Shown: positions 54,854-64,000 of the stretch, piece after piece
Layout of the letters: the number at the start of each line of letters is the position of its first letter
Numbering within the stretch: the first letter of the stretch is position 1
Assembly: GCA_020881915.1 (NCBI GenBank)
Contig: JAJFPB010000006.1
Coordinates: 3,100,001-3,164,000, forward strand
Length of the DNA stretch: 64,000 bases
DNA from: Paramyrothecium sp. XJ0827
Taxonomy: Eukaryota; Ascomycota; Sordariomycetes; Hypocreales; Stachybotryaceae
Reading direction: 5' to 3'
Notes under the pieces: generated by a model
Told to the model about the DNA's origin: nothing
Seen by the model: the letters and a program-made list of their open reading frames with translations, nothing else
Database searches by the model: none
Made by a program: the position numbers and the translations under genes

Positions 54854-56692
54854 TTAGATAGCCCAGCTGCCACGCCTCTCTCTTACACCCCATGCCAGCG
54901 GATCCAAGTTGTCCAGATCTGGGTGTTGTCTTGCCCATTCCGTGATATATATCCTCAAAGCCTTCCATCTTGGGCATTTGTCTTCTTCCGGAATATCATC
55001 CATGGTCATCTCCACCATGTGACCCTTCGCCAGTTGTTTCTCGTCATCTCTCTCTAGTTCCTCGATGGGTATTCGGCTTATCTTACACAACTCATCGTCG
55101 AAGGATCTTGCTGTAGCAGGATAACCCAAGGATAAGTAGTTGTAGACTTGAGTAACGAAAGCGTCATCAAATTCCTGGGTAATCTTCTCATCCCTCTCGG
55201 CCAGAGCCTTCTCCCTACGTAGCCGCTCGTCGAGCCCATGAAGCATGTGAACACCCTTTGCGTCACCGTTCTTGCGGCGAGACTCGGATGTAGCACCGTT
55301 CCCATCCGATGAGGGGAAAAAAGAGTCTGGTTCCTGGCTCACCCCGAAAGGATCCGACCCAGGAACGTGGATCTCCATGGGAGTAGCTGGTGGAAATGGG
55401 GTATCCATCATCGCAGGTCCATGTAATTCTGCTGGAACAAGGTAGCCCTCCTTGGATTCAGACCGGAAGCAGTATCCTCGCCAAAGTCCCGCCTGGCCAG
55501 TGAAATCACGGCGCTGCTCGTCCATCATAGGCTGCAAAAAGGAATGATCCGGTTCCATCTTGGTCAATTTAGGAGACGGGCACGTTCGGAACGTGAGGTC
55601 TTTACCAAGCATAGGAGGCGATACCACCTGCCGCATCTTTTGAGAAGCATTCTTTTCAACCGCAAACCCGCCGAACGGCTTTCCAAAGGGGCTGCGAGGA
55701 GCTTGTTGAGTTGCAGGAGCATGCGAAGAGACGCCACCCATTGCCACATCTTGTTGAGTTTGCCTCGGCGCCGATGTTGCTGAGAGTTTTCCACCTTCCT
55801 GATGTGAATGAACGGGTGGAAACAAATCACGCTGGAGGAGAGGTTGAAGAGAACCCCCTGAATACGCTTCCACTCCGGTGCTTGAGTCTCTCCTGTCAGC
55901 GGCAGAGGGGCGCTTGTTTGTCGTCCACAAAGGATCAGGAGGGGCAGAAAAGTCCATCCTATCAAGATCTGAATCCGTCCGTGGGAGCATGGGCTCGTCA
56001 AGAGCCATGACATCGTCGCTGCGCTCATAGGCTAAGTGCTCCGCATGTTGCTGCATGTGCTTCTGCCACCAACCCAAGTCTACATCGGAAGACTTGCGCC
56101 GGACCCTAGACTGCCCACGGCTTTGACGCTTCGGTGACCCCTCAGGGGAGTTCTCGCTCCCTGAACTTTCGCGGAAGTAGAAATGGGCAACACCGCCTTC
56201 GCGGGCACGACTGTTGGGGAAGGCTGCAAGCGCGGCTTCCTGGATCTGTCTCTCCGCTTCTTTAGCGGCTAGATCCAGGAAATACTCTTGAACATCCTTC
56301 TCTTCTGTCTCTCTCCGTGTGGGCGGAGACGGCCGAATTGGCTCTTCCTCGTCAGTGCCGTCATGTCTCCGCCTGCCCCTCGCCTTAGCGGCGTATATGT
56401 GCTTCGTGTAAGGCGTGATGTCCGTCTTGTCTGTCGGCCTGGTGGCAGGCCCAGAATTTCCGACCCGGCGACTTCTTCGAGAAGTCTCGATCAGTTGGGG
56501 AGCGAAGCGGCGGCGTGGTCGAAATTCTTGGGGTACCGGCGACGGAGAGCGCGGTGATGGCTCCGGTGTGAGCTCCGGGTTGGGGCCGATTTGTTGGTGT
56601 TGTGGCCCTTTGCGGGTAGAATGGAACGTGGTTTCGATCGGAACCGGGGCGAACCGCCGCCGGGACTCTTCTGGCTTGGACATGATCGGCAA
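54854..56692 (-). CDS. Conserved-looking fungal protein of unknown function with a LisH-like motif
   Basis: A single exon of 1839 bases encodes 612 residues; a second Met at codon 4 may be the start. Residues 1-500 are charged, Pro/Ser/Arg-rich and mostly disordered, with a helical piece near 130-160 (YFLDLAAKEAERQIQEAALA) and a short WWQKHMQQHAEHLAYER helix. The folded-looking part is the last 105 residues: FDDAFVTQVYNYLSLGYPAT then ARSFDDELCKIS, which follows the LisH pattern YLxxxGYxxTAxxFxxE at about 517-534, and a C-terminal block (CPRWKALRIYITEWARQHPD). LisH motifs usually mediate dimerisation. No catalytic signature, signal peptide or membrane segment is seen. I do not recognise a named family, so the function is open. 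Confidence 0.75.
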   Translation of the reverse strand: MPIMSKPEESRRRFAPVPIETTFHSTRKGPQHQQIGPNPELTPEPSPRSPSPVPQEFRPRRRFAPQLIETSRRSRRVGNSGPATRPTDKTDITPYTKHIYAAKARGRRRHDGTDEEEPIRPSPPTRRETEEKDVQEYFLDLAAKEAERQIQEAALAAFPNSRAREGGVAHFYFRESSGSENSPEGSPKRQSRGQSRVRRKSSDVDLGWWQKHMQQHAEHLAYERSDDVMALDEPMLPRTDSDLDRMDFSAPPDPLWTTNKRPSAADRRDSSTGVEAYSGGSLQPLLQRDLFPPVHSHQEGGKLSATSAPRQTQQDVAMGGVSSHAPATQQAPRSPFGKPFGGFAVEKNASQKMRQVVSPPMLGKDLTFRTCPSPKLTKMEPDHSFLQPMMDEQRRDFTGQAGLWRGYCFRSESKEGYLVPAELHGPAMMDTPFPPATPMEIHVPGSDPFGVSQEPDSFFPSSDGNGATSESRRKNGDAKGVHMLHGLDERLRREKALAERDEKITQEFDDAFVTQVYNYLSLGYPATARSFDDELCKISRIPIEELERDDEKQLAKGHMVEMTMDDIPEEDKCPRWKALRIYITEWARQHPDLDNLDPLAWGVRERRGSWAI

Positions 56693-59600
56693 GTTTGACG
56701 CAGCACTGCTAGTTGTGGTGGTGGTGGTGATTGTGCAGTTGCGTCAGAGTAGCTCGACCAACGGGTGGAGCGGATGGGAGCGCGACACGGAAGCGGCGAG
56801 CATTGGCTGTGATGTTGGTGGAGGTGGTGGTGACAAGGACGGACAGCAATTCTCGGGGCGTCTGCGCAAGACCGGTCGGCAGGATCAAGGGCTACAGACG
56901 CTGGCGACACTGAATGCCATGTGAATCTAGTCGTCGGGCTGACGTGGTTGTGGAGGCAGGCCGAGAGCGGGGCCAAGATGAGGGCAGTGGGAATGGGAGG
57001 AGACAAGGGGCGAGCAAGAGCAGACGATCATAAGCCTTTCAATGGCAGCCGGGCCAGGGTTCACGATGGGCACAGTAAATAATAATTTCCACGCAGGACA
57101 AGAGAGAGCCGGGGCAGGCCGACCTGGAGAGGGAGGGTGGGGCAGCATTTCCGATGGTGCTAGGCCAGCGCTTTGCTTGTTCGTGACTTTGACTGACAAA
57201 GGTACGGTGCGGTACTGCGAGATAAGGTGGGGTGAAGTTTTCCGATTCGATTCAATCGCTGCCCCAAACAAGTGCCCCCCAAACCCCCTCCAGCACGTCC
57301 CATGTCCTCGCACTGTCCGAGACGGCCTGCAACGCACTGTGCTCCGTTCTCGGCACCAGGCCCTGATCCATGTCTGAAGTGGGGGATTTCTCGCTCAGCC
57401 ACGGCTCGCACAGGTTCGAGACCAGCAGGGCCTGTCTGCCCTTCTCGCACGGCCCCAGTACCTCCAGTCCCCTTCGTATTTCCTCGTCATGGTTTGGGTT
57501 CTGGATGCTTCCGACTTGTGAGACCCCCAACGCCTCCAGTTGACATCATATTTGACTTCCCAACGCAACAGGTTGCAGGTGGCCTCGTGACGCCCACGCC
57601 CATACGGCAATGCACCCAAACAGACTCGTAACCATGCCGGTGCAGGCGCCGCAAACACGCAGCTTCGACACTTTGCCCTAGCCGGCATAGCCAGGCTGCG
57701 CGTCTAACAGCAACAGCTTCCGTTGCAGAAAGGGGGGTCCAGCACTAACAAAGGCCCCATCCCCCCATCCCACGGGCGCCCAGGAACCGGGCACTTTCAG
57801 CGGTGCACGACCTTATTTGCAAGTTCTTTTACCTTGCATTAGGCCAGTTCGGCGAGCTACTAACTTACGGGACCGGTACATGGGACGTCCCCTTCCAATC
57901 ACCTACCGACTTGCCTGAGCCAGTGAGCCAACTGTGCTAAACGGGGAGATCTCGCCACGCTCACCGACTCGCATCTTTCCAGGCTGCGGAAGTGGGTAAT
58001 CTGCATGGTTTTTCAGGTGTGAGAAGATCCAGGCTTGCCAGCACGCCTCCTGGCCCGATATCAGTCCCAAAGAGAGGCAATAACCACTAGTCGCGGTGCA
58101 TCCGAGTGCATGGATTGAAGCAGCAGGTGCACGCGCAATCAGACCGACATCGAAAGACCCAATACTCCGTCGGCGGTAACGTACTACAGTATGATAGCCA
58201 ACGCCTACCCATCAGGCCCCATACCGAGCATACCTCTGCACCGTCTCCTGAAGCAATGGTACCCCAAAGACCTTCAGCTTAGACTCCGCCTATGCACGCC
58301 CCCCAATATCGATAGTTCTTACGAGTCAAGCGCCATAAATCGACCTTCAGCTCTACTCATGCATCTGCGAATGCAACGCGGGCCGCTGCAACGGTGGGGA
58401 TTGCAATTGGAAAAGCAGACGCCCGTTCCTATCCGCAACCCGTAGCTGTAGCCCCATCAATTCTCATCTACTACACTTGGAACGCGACCAACAGGCTAGG
58501 TAGCAATGCCATAGACTCGACACAATCGCATAGCAGTGACTGCCAGTCGAATAAAAGCCCGTGCTACAGAGCCTCAACTGCATCCTGTACGCCACCGGAT
58601 GAGACCCCCAATATTTGACGAGCAGGGACCACAAACAAGCCTGCTAACCTCTATCGAAGCCCACGACGCTACTCGAGGCCAATGTGTGAGAACACCCGGT
58701 CAGCTCTCTATGAAGAGGTGCATTTAAAAATAGCTGTGTTGCATGTCCAAGTAAATTGCAGGGGTTTCTAAACTTCAATGTTTCGCAAAATCGATACAGA
58801 TTTCCGGCATTGGTCGGCATCTTGGCGCTGATTTTCAGGCCGCAGTTTTGTGTGATCAGCCAGCCCCCCACGGACTCAGGCACAAAATTGTCGCTGGCAG
58901 CAAGAATCCGCTTGCAGCACGTTGACTGGATCGGGCTATGCATGAGCCCATATGCAGAGTCCTCGAAATGGCTAACACTAAACACTTCAAACCCGCGGCC
59001 TGCAGTCGGTTCGTGCGACTCACACGAACTCCATATTGGGGAGGTGGATATACGCAAGCGTTGCAGCATATCAAAACACCAATCATGTAATAAGCTGTCA
59101 CGAATCGATGCCGAACACTCAGTATCAGTAACCAACATCCGGTCGCAGAGTCGGCAGTTTCCCTAGCTCTACAGAACAACAACGGGTCAAGCACAGCTTT
59201 CCAGGGCTGACCCAACCTCTGCCAATCAGTCAATTTCCGACACCGTAACGGTCACCTTTTTAGCTCTTTCCCCATGGAGGCGACGGACACACCGCTCAAT
59301 GCTGATTCCATCCTGCGCTGTTCGCGCATGAGTCCATCGTGACCTGGAAGCAAAGCGTGGCAAGCCGGAGACCAACGAACGACAGCACACGCTCTCCACA
59401 ATAAGTGAACACCCCTTGTGAAGGATTGCGTTAGTCGTAATATGAATGAAGTCAGTTGACAAGAGTGAATGGCCCCTCCTGCATCGTGGGGCCCTTTTCT
59501 CAAATATGGAGCCTACATTTTGCGGGGGAGCCGAGTCTCGTTTGCGTGCAATGGCATATGCCAGTTGAATTTTGGAAGGACTCGGCCGTCGTCCACAGAT

Positions 59601-62600
59601 TGCCGTTTACTGCCGAGACTCCGATTCCGCCGTAGACGGCACTATTCCGAGGCCATGCCGTCGAAGCAAGGCTCATCGCGGGCCGTGATTGTTCAGAATA
59701 CTGGAACCGGTTTCGAATACTCACTACCGAGACAGATGTTTTCCTTAGATGATGTGCATACGCCTTTTTGAGGCCTACCACTTTGGTAAAGAGCTTACCA
59801 AGAGACTCTATTGCAGGTCAGTGTGTCTTGCTGAACGCAAGCTCCAGAATCAAAACATCGAACGCCGGTTTCACACCAAGCATGTCCTGCTGACCTCATT
59901 ATGATTCATCATTAGTTGGAGTTTGAGGCATCCATATTTTTAACATGGCATTACCTTCTGATGTTGTTGATTGGTGAGGCACTCGATGAGCTTGAATGAT
60001 ACAATCTCCATATAGGCTTGCTTGGCTCTTGTAGAGTGTGCTTCAGCTTGCATCCATCGCGAACCAAGTCGCAGATTGGTGTATCTGCGCCGTCAACGCG
60101 AAGCCTGGCCAAAGCAGGCTAGGTAAAGTGCTTGAGTTGCACAAGGAACACCAAGCAGAGCGAGACGGAGGATGACATTGCAGGAAGCATTGAGCAGCAA
60201 CCAGTCCGTCGCGTTGCGCATCGCTACGTTTTGCGAGAATCCTGTGAGATTGTGGCTTGATGCAGATAACAGGCAATATACTCTGCCGAGCCACGAGGAG
60301 ATTACCGGCTGTGATACGTAGAATCCAAGTCGCGGGCAAGTTCTCTGCCCGTCATGTCGTTGAGCAACGATGTGACGAACAGAAGAGCGCCATCACCCTC
60401 CCTTCGCCGATAAGCAGCGACATGTTCAATTTCATGAATGCCACATCCCGGTAAATATTGGGCTCATTCAGCCCTCCCTGTCAGCATTGGAGAATGATGG
60501 ATGAGATAACCGGAAATGACGTGTAACCGCTCAGGGGCTATCAGCAACGGCCCGTCGGCAGTGAGGTTACATTTGCATGCAGTCAAGACAGACAGGGGAG
60601 GAAGCAGTGCAATTTGTATTTTCTTGGTGATAAGGCTTGACGCGGGGACTGGCCGACGAGAACCTTGCAGCGCGTTTTGACGCGGATCATTCTCTTACTG
60701 TATCGCTAGAAAGGACAGTGAATCAAACTAGAGGTGCGGCTAACCCATGTACACATCACCCTGCCTGGCTTGTTTGCTCAGCAAGAATGACGAGCTGAAT
60801 CGTCAGATTTGGAGCATGATCCCGTAGCATGGCTTAAGGTATCAGTCTGGCCATCGTGAATAATCAAGACCTGATAGGCCAGTAGTAGCGACCCCAATCT
60901 AGACCCGGCGGGCGCACCATGAAATTTCAATGTCCTTTTTGGGTGTTTTTCTTGACTGAGGTGATGCTCCCCAGGCGAAAACACACTCTCAGTTTAGGCG
61001 GACGATTGGCAGAGTCTGAGCCCACTTGAGTGGGTGACGGGAGAAGGGGTGGAAGAGCCAGCAAATCTACTTCACTCAATGTACTCCCACGCCTATTAAG
61101 TGCGGCGGACAAAGAAAGTGCCATATTTTGATGTACCTGGTAGTCTGATGAGGTGAATATAGAATGAAGCGTTATCATGCACGGTACTTGCGTTGATCTA
61201 TATCTATGATATCAAAAAGCGAAGAACCAAAGGGCCACGTACTCTTGTTCCGGGATAACCCTTTCTGCAGTCTCCTTTTCTGTCACCCATCTGCCACGAT
61301 TCGTTGCACAGCACAGCCCACATGGCCAGCTCGTGTCTGCCAGAGCACCAAGTGGGGAGGCGGTAGTGAAGCCGAGTCGACTAGAGGGTCACTTGGGAAA
61401 CGGCGAGGCCGGGTAACACGAGGACACAGACCTCTGTGGCGGGCGGGTTTTTTTGGAAGTTTGTGGGCGGCGGATCTAGTCTGCTAGCGGCGGGCTGGTG
61501 CGTGTCCTGGTGTTTCTTGTTTTGGCGCTTTTTCTCTCTAGCCTTTTGGGTTCTGTGCCTGGTTCCGGCACTTGGAATAAGCGGTCAAAAGAGCAGAGGC
61601 TTTGGGGAGCGGCAGTTATCGGTTGCAGCAAGGTTGGATTGGGTGTACCGTAGAAGAACGAGAGTGAAAAGACCTTATTTGGAGCAAAAGATCGCTCATG
61701 TCGTGAGCGAAACGGTGCTCAGGCTTCTCACGTGCCACATTGACGGACCTGTGTCAGTGGCCGACATCCGATGCAACGTCTGCAAATATCCTGGCGCTGC
61801 TGAACCGCTGTCTCTGCGGAAAGCTGCAGTCAAGCCTTTTTCGTGGCCCTTGCAAGACTTCCACAAGCAGAATTGGGTTTGTTGCATGTTTCTGAACACT
61901 TTAGGACAGGCCCGATGCGGAAACCTGTCTGTTCGGAGGCTGTATAGACTACACAGGACACTCGATCCAGTCCCCCGTATCGCCTACGCGGGCGTCGCGG
62001 CCCACCGATTTGAGATAGGCGCATCACCGCATGCGTTTCTCTCAGCGCCCTCGACCGGTCCTGGTCCTGAATTCATGTGAGCTGGGCTGCACTTGTCTGC
62101 CATGGTTGTTATCGTCTGCACTTGCGATACCCAAGACCCAGTGGTAGGTTCAGGTCCTGGTCCTGGTCCTGGTCCAGGTCCCGATCCAATAAGGCCCTGA
62201 TATGCTGGAACTCTGGCAACGCTACCAACCAAGCGGATCCCACGACAGCACACCCACAAAGGGGCATGCGGTGGAGGGGACGCGGACCGTCGTGTGACAA
62301 GACCACGCCGGTCTTTTTTAATTGTTATTTTTGTTGTTCTTTGTCTCGGTATCCTCAAGCCGTTCTTGTCGTTTTCTCTCTCCCAGGTTTGGATCCAACG
62401 AGTCTCTCCCTCTTTATTTTCCTCCTCACTTTCTTCCAACCTTGGCCCATCTATTCGACCGTCACTTGCTTGGATCCTTCAGAAATCCCGTTGACCAACT
62501 GGCTGGGGCACCACATGTGCATTGCCGCCGCCTGCCTTGCATCTGCATCCACTGTCTTGCCCTGCAGCCCGTTTTAATATTACCCGTTCCTTCCCTTGGC

Positions 62601-63082
62601 TGCCATCATCGTTCATTGGACTTGGGCTCTTGCTCTTGCGTCGCAGCACCGCACCCTGCCAGTCGGCGCGCGGCATCTCATCTCATCTCGTGCTCACACA
62701 GACAGATAACGGCTTTGCACTCGCATTTACCCAGAGCCATAGCCATAGCCATATCCCCCATACAACTTCCCGGCTGGCATCTTACTTCATTCATCGGCGA
62801 CTCATCCTCCATTCCGTTCCGTTCCATTCCTCCCCCGAGTGTCAAACGCAAAAAAAAAAAGGCTTTTCTTCAATGTCTCGCCCACCTCGACTCGACTAAG
62901 CCCCCTCTAGCGAATACCCACCCTCCGTTTCTCCTACGTGGAGGCCCAAAGGATTTCTCCGGATTTACATGCGCGACGTGGTAAGGTAAGGTAGGGGCCA
63001 GGAAAAAAAATACGAGGTTGCAATTTTTCGTCGCAGGTCGACGCACCGCCTCTTCCCTTTCCGTCGCCTTTTCTCCACAGCC
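56693..63082. other. Gene-poor region, no supportable gene
   Basis: 6.4 kb. Frames of 119-214 codons exist on both strands (for example 58644-59138 minus and 61436-62080 plus) but lack domains, consistent splice partners or coding-like continuity. The left 650 bases are the promoter of the 612-residue protein gene, and the right 600 bases are pyrimidine-rich leader-like sequence of the right-edge gene. GGTAAGGTAAGG at about 62989-63000 resembles the GGTA elements seen elsewhere. Confidence 0.5.
62147..62187. repeat. GGTCCT hexamer minisatellite
   Basis: About five copies of GGTCCT/GGTCCA in a row with decayed ends (ggttca at the left, ggtccc at the right). Non-coding. Confidence 0.75.
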
Positions 63083-64000
63083 ATGGCGGTAGCAGCAGCT
63101 TCTTCTTCTTCCTACTCTGCTGTTCCCTCGCAAGATGACGAGGAAACCCGAGACGACGTAGCGTCGCCAACGCCAACTTCTACATCCTCGAGCCCAGCGG
63201 CGACGACAACGCCCTTCCTCTCCATTGGCGACTTGGCTTCCACCCCTCCAAGCACCGACGACGCCGACTCTGTGCCTGACGCTGACAGCTTGCACGCCGC
63301 TGCTCACAAGCAATCCGTCGATGCGGCGTCGGAGAGGCGCCATTCGCTAACCATGGCCCCGGCCAACGTGGCTGGTGCTGGCGCGCCGTTGCCTCTCTTC
63401 GCACATGCTCCCACCGCTACTGCTGAACTCAATTCGACTGCAATGCAAGGTGCGCCGCAAGACGAGCAACGAGTGCCCAAGGAAGCCATTCTCGACAGCG
63501 ACAGCGCAGCCCGCCGCAGCCCGCTGCAAAACCCCCCCGAACCACCCACCAAGCCAGACCCAGCATCGACCGGGGTCCAGCACGAGCCTCCCTCAGACGC
63601 CCACGCCCGACTCCCAATTCGGGATACTGCAGATATCGTCCCAACGTCCCCTGACCACGACGCAAAACTATCCCTTCCGCCCTCCCAGCTTCCTTCTCCC
63701 CTCCACAGTGGTAGCGTCGACCACGCGACCAAAATCGTCCATCCGACACCCCTCATCCAAACCACGTCGGATATTTCGAGACGAAACATTAAGCACCCCG
63801 TTCCCGACCTCAACACCCAGTCCGGTTCCTACATGGGCAACATCGCCCAACTCGAAGCGACGGCCGAGCGACTATCCATGACAAGCTCCATCGACGACGC
63901 CATCCGAGATCTGCACAGCGAACTCAAACGAAGCGACAGCAGGCGGTCTTCCATCCTTGCCGCCAGCGCCCGAGGTTGGCGGACCGACGAGCCGTCCATC
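63083..64000 (+). CDS. N-terminal part of a Ser/Pro-rich fungal protein, cut by the right edge
   Basis: An ATG in good context (cagccATGgcg) opens 306 codons without a stop to the window end. The first 240 residues are low-complexity, rich in Ser, Pro, Ala, Thr and Asp. They are followed by an ordered-looking block beginning NIAQLEATAERLSMTSSIDD and continuing AIRDLHSELKRSDSRRSSIL, which looks like a conserved helix. No domain can be named from this half. The upstream 400 bases are C/T-rich like other leaders in this window. A long uninterrupted frame with this pattern is very likely coding. Confidence 0.75.
   Translation, partial: MAVAAASSSSYSAVPSQDDEETRDDVASPTPTSTSSSPAATTTPFLSIGDLASTPPSTDDADSVPDADSLHAAAHKQSVDAASERRHSLTMAPANVAGAGAPLPLFAHAPTATAELNSTAMQGAPQDEQRVPKEAILDSDSAARRSPLQNPPEPPTKPDPASTGVQHEPPSDAHARLPIRDTADIVPTSPDHDAKLSLPPSQLPSPLHSGSVDHATKIVHPTPLIQTTSDISRRNIKHPVPDLNTQSGSYMGNIAQLEATAERLSMTSSIDDAIRDLHSELKRSDSRRSSILAASARGWRTDEPSI

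Noticed and set aside
58644..59138. 164-codon minus-strand frame
   Set aside because: The plus strand is equally open over most of the same bases, no domain is recognised and no partner exon was found.
61436..62080. 214-codon plus-strand frame with a hydrophobic, Trp-rich start
   Set aside because: The N-terminal hydrophobic run comes from G/T-rich low-complexity DNA. No conserved motif follows and the end overlaps a minisatellite.

Overview
The window is nuclear DNA of a filamentous ascomycete, most likely a Sordariomycete (possibly Hypocreales). The genes have short introns (about 40-300 bases, mostly 50-70) with GTRNGT-like donors, CTAAC-like branch sites and CAG/TAG acceptors. Coding sequence is GC-rich, with intergenic gaps of 0.1-9 kb. 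The products are fungal: an Mnn11-type mannosyltransferase, an Ime2-type kinase, a two-bromodomain Bdf1 and Utp5. No prokaryotic operon structure, CRISPR array, rRNA or convincing tRNA was seen. Every spliced model given here was checked by hand for phase across its junctions.

Layout. 0-11 kb is gene-dense: a gene start running off the left edge (-), an RCC1-repeat protein (+), proteasome subunit alpha2 PRE8 (-), a RING-CH membrane E3 ligase (+), Mnn11 (+) and sphingosine-1-phosphate lyase DPL1 (+). 13-24 kb holds a DUF7514 protein (+), a coiled-coil protein (-), a mitochondrial PDK/BCKDK-type kinase (+) and an Stc1-domain zinc protein (-). From 24 to 33 kb there is no gene I can support; its last 1.5 kb is the pyrimidine-rich leader of the Ime2-type kinase. 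33-49 kb holds IME2 (+), an HSPA12-like Hsp70 protein (+), a SET-domain protein (+), a serine beta-lactamase/esterase (-), a DUF4743-type Nudix hydrolase (+) and BDF1 (-). 51-57 kb holds UTP5 (+), a secreted CE1/PHB-depolymerase-like esterase (+) and a 612-residue protein of unknown function with a LisH-like motif (-). 57-63 kb has no supportable gene. A serine/proline-rich protein (+) then runs off the right edge.

The genes look like a mixed set of housekeeping and regulatory genes, not a pathway cluster. Links between neighbours are modest: a proteasome subunit and an E3 ligase share a divergent promoter, and two chromatin-related genes (Stc1-domain and Bdf1) lie in the window but far apart. 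I found no convincing new defence, toxin or biosynthetic system. The points most worth a second look are the Stc1-domain gene with micro-exons, the gene-poor 24-33 kb stretch with GGTACCT-type palindromes, the A/T island with a possible gene remnant near 18.2-18.6 kb, and the altered Nudix box.
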